A stretch of DNA of 64,000 nt from Pseudomonas deceptionensis (GTDB taxonomy: Bacteria; Pseudomonadota; Gammaproteobacteria; Pseudomonadales; Pseudomonadaceae). A model generated the notes under the pieces. That model was not told the DNA's origin and made no database searches. It saw only the letters and a list, made by a program, of their open reading frames with translations. The position numbers and the translations under genes were made by a program. Below, piece by piece: positions 27,481 through 35,068 of the stretch (within the stretch, counting starts at the first letter, position 1; each line of letters opens with the position of its first letter). The stretch is taken from NCBI RefSeq assembly GCF_900106095.1, contig NZ_FNUD01000002.1:1819501-1883500 (forward strand), in the 5' to 3' direction.

Positions 27481-28941
27481 TTACAGCGGTGCGCGTCGCC
27501 CCGCCCAGGGGCGGGCCTGTTCGAGTTGTCCGGCCAATTGGAACAGCAGGTCTTCGCGGCACATCGGCGCAGTGAACATCATGCCGATGGGTAGACCCTC
27601 ACGGCTGGAGCCCAGCGGTACAGACATTGCCGGCTGACCACTGACATTGGCCAGTACGCTGTAGCCGATGCTGCCCAGGATGCCCTGGATGTAACCCTCA
27701 TAGCGCTGGTCCAGGCTGGCCCGCGACAGCAGTGGCGTGACGCACGAAGTCACCGGGCTCAGCAGGATGTCGTAATCGTCGAACACGCGCTCCATGCGAC
27801 TGCCGACACGTTCAAAGTCGCGCCGCGCACGGTACAGGTTTTCAGCTGTGGCGGAAGTGGCGTTGCGGACCAGACAGTGGCTCACGGGCTGCAGTTCGTC
27901 ATCGCGCAGGGGGCGGTCGAGGGCCGCTTCGCGATCGCGCACGGCGGCCAGTAATGCGGCGGCCCCCACGGCACCGTGGGCGCCATATACCTGCCGGGGA
28001 TCAATCGCCAGGCTCAACGGCTCAACCCGGTGTCCGAGGTCCAACAGCACTTCAACAGTTGTGTACAGAACCGAGCGGATGTCGGGGGCCAGTTCAACGC
28101 CGGTCATGGCCTGTTCGACCAGGCCGATGCGCAATGAACCGGGTGGGCGCTGCACGGCTTCGCTGAAGCTGACGGCTTGCGGTGTCAGCCAATACGGGCT
28201 GCCGGGTTCATGGCCGTGGCTGATGTCCAGTAGCAGCGCCGAGTCCCGCACGCTGCGCGACACCACATGGCCGCAGCTGGCGCCGAACCAGCCTTCAAAG
28301 GTGTTGGGGCCATGGGGGGTGCGGTAGCGCGTGGGCTTTAGGCCAAACACGCCGCAGTACGAGGCTGGGATGCGGATCGAGCCGCCGCCGTCGGTGGCGT
28401 GGGCCACGGGCACAATACCTGCCGCCACCGCTGCCGCAGCCCCGCCGGATGAACCGCCCGCGCTGTGTGCCAGGTTCCAGGGGTTGCAGGTTTTCCCCCA
28501 CAGGGCCGATTCGGTGGTGGTGGTCAGGCCGAACTCGGGGCTGCTGGTCTTGCCGAAAATCAGCATGCCGGCGGCCTCATAACGCTGCACCAGGGTGCTG
28601 TCGTAGAGGCTCGGCGGGCTCTGGGCCAGCAGGCGCGAACCATTGGTGGTCACGGTGCCGGCCAGGTAGGTATTCAAGTCCTTGAGCAGCATCGGCACTC
28701 CGGCCAGCGCGCCCAGCCGCTCGCTGCCTGCGGTATGACGCGCGGCCAGCACGGTTGCGGCATGGGCGTCGTGGCGCATGTTGACCGCATTGATGCGTGG
28801 GTTGACCTCGTCACAACGGGCCTGTGCGGCCATGAGCAGCGCGCCGGGGGTGATCTGGCCGCTGTGAACCGCAGCGGCCATGGCTGTGGCATCCAGTGCC
28901 AGATAGTCGTTGGGGGGCAGTTGATTGTGTTCGTTGTTCAT
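27481..28941 (-). CDS. Amidase signature family amidohydrolase
   Basis: The 486-residue enzyme has the Ser-cisSer-Lys triad of the family: Lys87 in VPMLLKDLN, Ser165 in AGGSSGGAA and the nucleophile Ser188 in TDGGGSIRIPAS, followed by YCGVFGLKPTR. It hydrolyses a carbon-nitrogen amide bond; the substrate cannot be read from sequence. It lacks the GatA partners (no gatB or gatC nearby), so it is not the tRNA amidotransferase. ATG at 28941 follows GAGG by 9 bases; the longer frame has no ribosome site. It lies between porin and MFS genes and is probably cotranscribed with them. Confidence 0.92.
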   Translation of the reverse strand: MNNEHNQLPPNDYLALDATAMAAAVHSGQITPGALLMAAQARCDEVNPRINAVNMRHDAHAATVLAARHTAGSERLGALAGVPMLLKDLNTYLAGTVTTNGSRLLAQSPPSLYDSTLVQRYEAAGMLIFGKTSSPEFGLTTTTESALWGKTCNPWNLAHSAGGSSGGAAAAVAAGIVPVAHATDGGGSIRIPASYCGVFGLKPTRYRTPHGPNTFEGWFGASCGHVVSRSVRDSALLLDISHGHEPGSPYWLTPQAVSFSEAVQRPPGSLRIGLVEQAMTGVELAPDIRSVLYTTVEVLLDLGHRVEPLSLAIDPRQVYGAHGAVGAAALLAAVRDREAALDRPLRDDELQPVSHCLVRNATSATAENLYRARRDFERVGSRMERVFDDYDILLSPVTSCVTPLLSRASLDQRYEGYIQGILGSIGYSVLANVSGQPAMSVPLGSSREGLPIGMMFTAPMCREDLLFQLAGQLEQARPWAGRRAPL

Positions 28942-29010
28942 GAAAAATGGCCTCGTGAATGCACTTCGACCTGGGCGTGAGCAGGGCAAAGTGAGCTTTT
29001 TCAGGGAGTT

Positions 29011-30300
29011 TTAAAACAGGAAGTTCAGCGATTCCTGCAACAGCAAGGCGTCGGAATGGATCGGTGAAAATACCGGGTTTTTGGTGTAGGTCAGGCCGCT
29101 GATCAAATACACCCCGGGGAACAGCCGCGCCGCATACGAGGTGGTCACAGCCAGGGTGTAGGGCGCCGCTTCGAGCCCGTAACGGGTCGTGGCGTCGCGC
29201 AGGTCACGGCTGTAGTAGCTTTTGGTCAGGCCCACGGCCGCCATGTCGGCGGGGCGGCTGGCAAATGGGCCGACATTGAAGGCACTGACCTGAAAGGCCT
29301 TGTTGATGGCGTTCACCGAGTCGGGCGAGTAGTCGATCTTGCTGTCCAGGTACCAGCCCCGGGCATCGTTGTAGGGCTTGGTGACTTGCACGGTTTCGGC
29401 CAGGTAAACCCCATAGTTGTTGTCCGACTGTTCGCCGGATTTGAACTCGGTGTAATGGCTGGTGTTGTACATCGCCCCGGCGCGCAACCACATCGCATGG
29501 GTGGAGGCCGACGAGGCTTGTTTATAGCCTGCCTCGTTGATAAACATCGCCCGGGCATCCTTGACCTTGAAGCTCAGGCCGCTGGGGTTGAGGTCGATGT
29601 CTTTTTGGATGCCTTCGGGGCTGACGCTGCGGGTCACGGCGGTGCTGTTGTAGAAGCGCAGGGACGGATCGCGCACGATCACGTTCACGGTGGGCGTCGG
29701 CTCGGTGGCGGACATACCGACCTGGAACGGCACCACGCTGCTTGGGCCAAGCGCTGCGGTAGAGGCGCTGCCGCCCAGTGCCATGCCGTAGAACAGGCGC
29801 ACGCCGGGGATAAACCCGTATTCGAATTCCAGTTGGTGATTGAAGAAGGACTGGTTGATGGCAAACACCGACACGGTTTTGACCCGGGGGTTGGCGGGGG
29901 TGTAGGTCGAGTCCACCCAGTTGCCGGCCAGGGTCAGCTGGGCGTCATTGGCAAAGCCGATGCGGGTCAGGTCGTAGGTCAGGTACAGGTTGAGCGAGGT
30001 GTTGTAGCTGGGGTTTTGCCCGTTATACACCTGCTTTTTCGCGTTATTGCCCAACACGTCGTAGGTGTAGCCGTTGTACGAAGTGGCGGTAAATCCGATC
30101 CCGTGTGCGGCCAGCTCCTTGCGCAGCCCCCAGAGGCCGGGGTTGATGCGGGCACAAACGGGCACGTTTTTGAACGACAGTTCGGCGCGGGTCAACAGTG
30201 GCTCGTATTGCGCGCACTCTGGCGTGTCAGCGGCCCGGGCGTGATGGGCAAAAGCCGCGGCGGCCAGACTGATGGCCAGTGGATACTTGGAGTCAAACAT
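29011..30300 (-). CDS. OprB-like carbohydrate-selective porin family protein
   Basis: The 429-residue protein has a signal peptide (cleaved after ARA near residue 23) and ends in Phe (ESLNFLF), the usual outer-membrane assembly signal. GLWGLRKELAAHGIGFTATSYNGYTYDVLGN near the start resembles the opening of OprB porins, and evenly spaced aromatic beta strands follow. OprB family proteins admit sugars and other small neutral solutes; here the amidase and MFS partner genes suggest an amide. Two cysteines (ECAQYE and VPVCAR) lie in the N-terminal segment. A MocR-type operator lies upstream (30393-30424). Confidence 0.75.
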   Translation of the reverse strand: MFDSKYPLAISLAAAAFAHHARAADTPECAQYEPLLTRAELSFKNVPVCARINPGLWGLRKELAAHGIGFTATSYNGYTYDVLGNNAKKQVYNGQNPSYNTSLNLYLTYDLTRIGFANDAQLTLAGNWVDSTYTPANPRVKTVSVFAINQSFFNHQLEFEYGFIPGVRLFYGMALGGSASTAALGPSSVVPFQVGMSATEPTPTVNVIVRDPSLRFYNSTAVTRSVSPEGIQKDIDLNPSGLSFKVKDARAMFINEAGYKQASSASTHAMWLRAGAMYNTSHYTEFKSGEQSDNNYGVYLAETVQVTKPYNDARGWYLDSKIDYSPDSVNAINKAFQVSAFNVGPFASRPADMAAVGLTKSYYSRDLRDATTRYGLEAAPYTLAVTTSYAARLFPGVYLISGLTYTKNPVFSPIHSDALLLQESLNFLF

Positions 30301-30392
30301 GGTCAGAGCTTCCCATCCTTAAATTGTTTTTTTCAGGACGACGCCAAGGTGTTTGGTGGTCAGCATTAGTACTGCATATTCGTAACCAGCGA

Positions 30393-30424
30393 ATGGGGCC
30401 AGTGGGGTTTATCGATAGGGCCAG
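30393..30424. promoter_or_regulatory. Putative MocR-type operator upstream of the porin gene
   Basis: Direct repeats ATGGGGCCAG (30393-30402) and ATAGGGCCAG (30415-30424) place their CCAG cores exactly 22 bases apart, about 93 bases before the porin start. TCGATAGGGCCAG (30412-30424) is identical to 38042-38054 in the toa/isfE operator. Likely bound by the adjacent MocR protein or by TauR. Confidence 0.55.
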
Positions 30425-30484
30425 GCAATGCCAAATAAAAAGCACCCAGATCCTCTCGGAGGGAGAGGTTGTGGGGCAAATGGT

Positions 30485-31996
30485 TCAGATACGCACACTG
30501 CCGGGTCGTTTGGCATGCCCGTTGATCACCAGCCCCAGCTCGCGAATGCCCGGCGCGATCAGTTCCTGGGCGATGGAGCCAAACCCCAGTCGCAGGCTGG
30601 GCCGGGTCAGGGTGTCGGGCTCAGAGCAGAATGCATTGCCCGGGTCGAACAGCACGCCCTTGGCCACACCTGCGTAATACAGGCTCAGCAGGTCGTGCTG
30701 GCCTGCCAGTTTTAGCCACAGGGTGGCGCCGCCGCTGGGCATGTGGAACTCGGCGTCGGGCAATGCTTCGCGCAAAGCGCTGGCCAGCGCCTGCGCCCGC
30801 GCCTGGAGTTTCTCCCGGGCCTGTTGCAGCAGGCGGTCGTAGTGCCCCTGCTGGATAAACAGCGCGGCGGTGATCTGGTTGTTGCCGGGGATCTGGCGAA
30901 TCATCAGCCGTTGCAGCTGGCGCAACTGCTCGATGACCGGCGCCGGGGCGACGATGTAGCCAATGCCCAGGCCGGGGGAAAGCAGCTTGGACAGGCTGCT
31001 GAGGTAGATCACCCGGTCTGCCGGGTCGATGGCTTTGAGGGCTGGCTGGGCGTGGCCGTCATATTCGGTTTCGGGGTCGTCATCGTCCTCGAAGATCACC
31101 TGGTCGTGCCGTTGCGCATGGGCGAGCACAGCCTGGCGCCGGGCCGGGGTCATGGTCACGCCGGTAGGGCATTGGTAGGCAGGAGTGCAGTACAGGTAGT
31201 CGCACCTGGAGAGGGCGGGGGTGATCATCAGCCCCTGTTCGTCGATGGCCAGCGACACCACCTCTGCGCCATCGTGGGCGAAGGCATTGCGCGGGTCGCG
31301 AAACCCCGGTTCTTCAACGCCGATAACCGTGCCCGGTCGCGCAAACAAGCGTGCCAGCAAGTAAAAGCTCTGCTGGCGGCCCAGAGTCAGCAGCACCTGG
31401 TCGTGGGTGGCGGCGATGCCGCGACGGGGCAGTACACGGCGAATCAGCTGGTCGATCAGCTGGCTTTCGCCGACGTTCTCACCCTCTTGCCACCAGCGAT
31501 CCACCGCCTTCCATTCCAGGGCCTGGCGGCTGCACTGGCGCCATTGCGACAGCGGGAATTGCTTGGGGTCGAACTGGCCATAGACAAAGGGGTAGCGCAC
31601 CTGGCGCCAGGTCGGCGGACGATCGGCCCAGGCTACCCCGGGTTTGTCGCTGTGCATGCGCGCCGACCAGTCGGGGGGCTGCGCGGCGGGGGCGGGTGAG
31701 GGCTGCGCCTGTTGGGTCGGCGGGATGGCGCCGCATACAAAGAAGCCGTCCCGTGGCCGGGAGTCGACATACCCTTCGCCCACCAGACGCTCATACACCA
31801 GCATGGCGGTGTTGCGCGACACCCCGCTCAGCATCGCCAGATCCCGGCTCGACGGCAGGCGTGTGCCCGCAGGCAAGCGCCCCTCCAGAATGGCGGTGAC
31901 AAAGGCGGTACACAGCTGCACTTGCAGCGGCTCATCATGCGTGTGCACTTTGGGCAGCAGCTGGCGCCACATCAAATCATGCTGGATGGAGCGCAT
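30485..31996 (-). CDS. MocR-family (GntR plus aminotransferase-like) transcriptional regulator
   Basis: The 503-residue protein has an N-terminal GntR winged helix (about 15-85; LPSSRDLAMLSGVSRNTAMLVYERLVGEGYV) joined to a fold-type I aminotransferase-like domain with the PLP-anchoring Lys in YLSSLSKLLSPGLGIGY and the ring-stacking region VIFEDDDDPETEY. MocR proteins sense PLP or amino compounds through this domain. It is a paralogue of the TauR encoded at 35069-36607. It lies upstream of the porin-amidase-MFS set on the same strand and probably controls it, perhaps through the repeat at 30393-30424. Confidence 0.93.
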   Translation of the reverse strand: MRSIQHDLMWRQLLPKVHTHDEPLQVQLCTAFVTAILEGRLPAGTRLPSSRDLAMLSGVSRNTAMLVYERLVGEGYVDSRPRDGFFVCGAIPPTQQAQPSPAPAAQPPDWSARMHSDKPGVAWADRPPTWRQVRYPFVYGQFDPKQFPLSQWRQCSRQALEWKAVDRWWQEGENVGESQLIDQLIRRVLPRRGIAATHDQVLLTLGRQQSFYLLARLFARPGTVIGVEEPGFRDPRNAFAHDGAEVVSLAIDEQGLMITPALSRCDYLYCTPAYQCPTGVTMTPARRQAVLAHAQRHDQVIFEDDDDPETEYDGHAQPALKAIDPADRVIYLSSLSKLLSPGLGIGYIVAPAPVIEQLRQLQRLMIRQIPGNNQITAALFIQQGHYDRLLQQAREKLQARAQALASALREALPDAEFHMPSGGATLWLKLAGQHDLLSLYYAGVAKGVLFDPGNAFCSEPDTLTRPSLRLGFGSIAQELIAPGIRELGLVINGHAKRPGSVRI

Positions 31997-32128
31997 CTTG
32001 ATCCTGGGGGGCGGTCGGGGATTGCCACCCTAACCCAAGACTCTTTTGCAGCGCTATGGAGTCCTTGATCAACGGATCGTCACTGTGAACCCGGTCCTGT
32101 TCTGCAGTCTGATACACCGCGCGGGCAT

Positions 32129-32998
32129 TTAGCCCCGGCCTTTCCACGGCACCAGGTTGCGTTCCAGCCAGCGCATGCCCAAATCGAACAGCAGCGCCAG
32201 CACGCCGATGACCAGAATGCCCATGATCACCACATCGGTGGCCATGAACTTGGAGGCGGTGAGCACCATAAAGCCCAGCCCGGCAGTGGCCGCGACCATT
32301 TCAGCAGCCACCAGGGTGGTCCAGCCAAAGCCGATGGCGATCCGCATCCCGGTCAGTATCTCGGGCAGGGCGGCGGGCATGATTACGTACTTGAGCACTT
32401 GCCCCCGGCTGGCGCCCATGGAGTAGGCTGCGTGGATTTGCTCGATGGCCACCGACTTGACCCCGGCCCTCGCACTCAGGGCCAGAGGGGCAAACATCGC
32501 AAGGTAGATCAGGAGGATTTTCGAGCCTTCGCCGATGCCCATCCAGATCACCACCAAGGGCAGATAGGCCAGTGGTGGCAGCGGTCGATAAAACTCCACC
32601 AGCGGGTCGAACACGCCACGGGCGACGCGATTGACGCCCATCAGGATCCCCACCGGGATGGCTGTGAGCACCGCCAGCACAAAAGCGCCAAACACCCGCA
32701 AGGCGCTCCAGCCGATATGGGTCAGCAGGCTGGCGTCAGCAAAGCCGTCGCGGCTGACCTCGATGATTTGCGCCCATACCGCTTGGGGCGAGGGCAGAAA
32801 CAAGGGTTTGATCCAGCCATGGTTGGTGGCCATGAACCACAGGGCAAACACCACGAAAATCGTGCCCAGGCTCAGGGCCATGCTTGAGCCGTTGCCGGGT
32901 GCGCCATATTGCTCGCCCGGTCTGGCGGGGGCTGCACGGCGCAGCTCGTTCAGGGTGCGCAGCACGGCATTGCGTTGTTTTTCGTCTAGCAGGCTCAT
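32129..32998 (-). CDS. tauC: Taurine ABC transporter permease TauC
   Basis: The 289-residue inner-membrane permease of the SsuC/TauC family has about six helices and the cytoplasmic EAA loop (AAYSMGASRGQVLKYVIMPAALPEILTGMRIAIGFGWTTLVAAE). LEFYRPLPPLAYLPLVVIWMGIGEGSKILLIYLAMFAP is replaced in pieces across helices 3-4 as in E. coli TauC. It overlaps the tauB stop by one base and is the last gene of tauABC. Alternative: an SsuC-like alkanesulfonate permease, but the surrounding taurine genes favour TauC. Confidence 0.9.
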   Translation of the reverse strand: MSLLDEKQRNAVLRTLNELRRAAPARPGEQYGAPGNGSSMALSLGTIFVVFALWFMATNHGWIKPLFLPSPQAVWAQIIEVSRDGFADASLLTHIGWSALRVFGAFVLAVLTAIPVGILMGVNRVARGVFDPLVEFYRPLPPLAYLPLVVIWMGIGEGSKILLIYLAMFAPLALSARAGVKSVAIEQIHAAYSMGASRGQVLKYVIMPAALPEILTGMRIAIGFGWTTLVAAEMVAATAGLGFMVLTASKFMATDVVIMGILVIGVLALLFDLGMRWLERNLVPWKGRG

Positions 32999-33834
32999 TA
33001 CGCTGCCTCCTCATCACCGTGGATGATGCTCAGGATCTGCTCGCGCAGGGCAATAAAATCAGGGCTGGATTTGACTGCGCGGGCGTCCCGGCACGTGAGA
33101 AAACGCTGGCCGAAATCCACCGCGAATTCGTGGGTGATGCGCCCCGGGCGCGGCGACATGATGATCAGCCGGGTGGCCATGAACAGCGCTTCTTCCACGT
33201 CATGGGTGATAAAAAACATCATCTTTTGCGTGCGCTGCCATATCTCCAGGATCAGCTCCTGCAAGCGTTCGCGGGTCAGGGCGTCCAGCGCGCCCAGGGG
33301 TTCGTCCAGCAACAGCATCTTGGGGTCATTGGTCAGGGCGCGGGCGATACCGACGCGTTGCTGCATGCCCCCCGAAAGCTGATAGGTGGCGTGGTCGCGA
33401 AACTCTGCCAGGCCGGTCAGTTGCAAAAAATGCATCGCCCGCTCGTACCGCTCTGCTTTGGGAATACCGCGCAATTTGAGGCCGAAGGCAACGTTGTCGA
33501 TCACATTCAGCCATGGCAGCAGCGCGTGCTTCTGGAACACCACGCCGCGCTCGGCTCCGGGGCCGGTGACCTGATCGCGCAGCTCGGCGCCCTCGATACG
33601 GGCAGGCACCTGGCCGTGATAATCGCCCAGCGTGATCACCCCGCTGCTGGGTTGAATAAACCCGGCCATCAGGTTGAGCAAGGTGGTTTTGCCGCAGCCC
33701 GAGGCGCCGAGTGCGACCACAAAATCACCGGCGGCAATATCCAGATTGACCCCGGACAAGGCACGCACCGGCTGACCCTTTTGCTGCCCTGGATAGAGCA
33801 CTGACACATCGTGGATTTTGAGGCTGAGGCTCAT
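32998..33834 (-). CDS. tauB: Taurine ABC transporter ATPase TauB
   Basis: The 278-residue importer ATPase has Walker [10 protein letters not shown], signature [15 protein letters not shown], Walker [13 protein letters not shown] and the switch His in [15 protein letters not shown]. The C-terminus ([15 protein letters not shown] stretch, then FAVDFGQRF) is as in the nitrate/sulfonate/taurine ATPase group. It overlaps tauC by one base and follows tauA with a short gap, so the three genes form one operon. Confidence 0.92.
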   Translation of the reverse strand: MSLSLKIHDVSVLYPGQQKGQPVRALSGVNLDIAAGDFVVALGASGCGKTTLLNLMAGFIQPSSGVITLGDYHGQVPARIEGAELRDQVTGPGAERGVVFQKHALLPWLNVIDNVAFGLKLRGIPKAERYERAMHFLQLTGLAEFRDHATYQLSGGMQQRVGIARALTNDPKMLLLDEPLGALDALTRERLQELILEIWQRTQKMMFFITHDVEEALFMATRLIIMSPRPGRITHEFAVDFGQRFLTCRDARAVKSSPDFIALREQILSIIHGDEEAA

Positions 33835-33879
33835 GGATGACTCCTTTGTGTCTCTGCAGTGTGTGGGTGCGGGTGATGT

Positions 33880-34884
33880 TTAATGGGCGGCCTGCACAAA
33901 CGTCGGGTTGATCGCCACGCTGTAGTCAGGCAGCAGCGCCGGGATTTTCTTCTGGGCTTTCAAAAATTCGGCCGTGGCGTTCAGGGCCTTGGCCGCGCCG
34001 CCGCCCAGCCACGCAGAGCCTGCCTGTTCGCTGGCCAGCGGGAACTGGTACAGCGCCAGTACCGCGGGCACTTCTTGTGGCTTGGCCCCGGACTGCCTGG
34101 CTACGTTGATCACTTGCGGCGAATCGGCGGTCCAGGTTTTTGGCGCATTGACGTAACCCGCCGTGCTGTCTTGCAACACCTGGGTAAAGGCCTGCATGCC
34201 GGGGCCGTTGGCGGCGGCGAACGTTTTATCCACAACCAGCCCGTCAAAGGTGGCCTTGCCCCAGTTGGTCAATTGGCCCGAGGTCAGCAGCACATGGCCG
34301 CTTTGCTTGAGGCGGCCCAGCGCCGGGTCCCAGATAAAGGCGGCATCGATATCCCCGCGTTCCCAGGCGGCCGGAATATCCGAGGGCTGCAGGTTGATGA
34401 CCTTGACCTTGCCGGTCAGGCCGAATTGCTCAAGGGCAAACAGCGCGTGAAAGTGGGTGGTCGAGACAAACGGCACGGCGAGGGTTTTGCCGGCCAGGTC
34501 CTGGGGCGCGACGATGCCGCTGCCATTGCGCACCACCAGCGCTTCGGCGTCGGCGATGTTGTCCAGAATCCAGAACAACTGCGCGTCCACGCCACGGCTC
34601 ACGGCTGCCGCAATCGGGCTGCTGCCGGCGACGCCGATCTGCACATCGCCCGAAGCCATGGCCATCATCACGTCGCCGCCGCTGTCGAAGTTGCGCCACT
34701 GGATATCCCAGCCGGTGGCCTTCTCAAATGCCTTTTGTGCGATGGCATCCTTCCAGGGCGCAAACATGCTTTGCACGCCGACGGTGACGGTTTGTGCATG
34801 GGCATTGGCCGCCAGACCGAAGGTCAGGGCCGTGAGCGGCAACAAGACAGCACGACGAATCCAGGTATTCAGGGGCTTGAGCAT
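33880..34884 (-). CDS. tauA: Taurine ABC transporter substrate-binding protein TauA
   Basis: The 334-residue periplasmic protein has a signal peptide cleaved after ANAHA (residue 30). The mature protein follows the TauA pattern: TVTVGVQSMFAPWKDAI, WRNFDSGGDVMMAMASGDVQIGVAGSSPIAAAVSRG for sulfonate recognition, then KTLAVPFVSTTHFHALFAL and AAFIWDPALGRLKQSG. It is the first gene of tauABC and is divergent from tauR, whose likely operator (34956-34987) is 72 bases upstream of this start. Confidence 0.93.
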   Translation of the reverse strand: MLKPLNTWIRRAVLLPLTALTFGLAANAHAQTVTVGVQSMFAPWKDAIAQKAFEKATGWDIQWRNFDSGGDVMMAMASGDVQIGVAGSSPIAAAVSRGVDAQLFWILDNIADAEALVVRNGSGIVAPQDLAGKTLAVPFVSTTHFHALFALEQFGLTGKVKVINLQPSDIPAAWERGDIDAAFIWDPALGRLKQSGHVLLTSGQLTNWGKATFDGLVVDKTFAAANGPGMQAFTQVLQDSTAGYVNAPKTWTADSPQVINVARQSGAKPQEVPAVLALYQFPLASEQAGSAWLGGGAAKALNATAEFLKAQKKIPALLPDYSVAINPTFVQAAH

Positions 34885-34955
34885 GGTGAGGCTCCGAGAA
34901 GGGGAAGGCGTTGTTTTGAGTCAGCCCGATCTTAGGTGCTGGCCCGACGCTTGCT

Positions 34956-34987
34956 TTAGATCCAGTTGCTGCAAGCTGTGGTGCCAG
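34956..34987. promoter_or_regulatory. Putative TauR operator between tauA and tauR
   Basis: TTAGATCCAG at 34956-34965 is, on the minus strand, CTGGATCTAA, one base from the CTGGACYTAA motif reported for Rhodobacter TauR. A second, weaker half ending in CCAG (34978-34987) follows so that the CCAG cores are 22 bases apart. The strong half is 72 bases before the tauA start, matching its distance from toa in the other operator. Confidence 0.65.
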
Positions 34988-35068
34988 AGGATGCTGCAGG
35001 CCTTGCCCGGCAAGGCTTGTAGCGCATCGGGTGCGCCATCAAGGGGCATCGGAGCAGGAGCTTGAACC

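Noticed and set aside
27481..28941. Amidase as GatA of the tRNA amidotransferase
   Set aside because: No gatB or gatC nearby, and the neighbours are a porin and an MFS transporter, so a catabolic amidase is more likely.
32129..34884. Reading tauABC as the sulfur-starvation taurine system (tauABCD)
   Set aside because: No tauD dioxygenase is present, and tauR, an aminotransferase, a TSUP exporter and an SDR are; the set fits nitrogen assimilation better.
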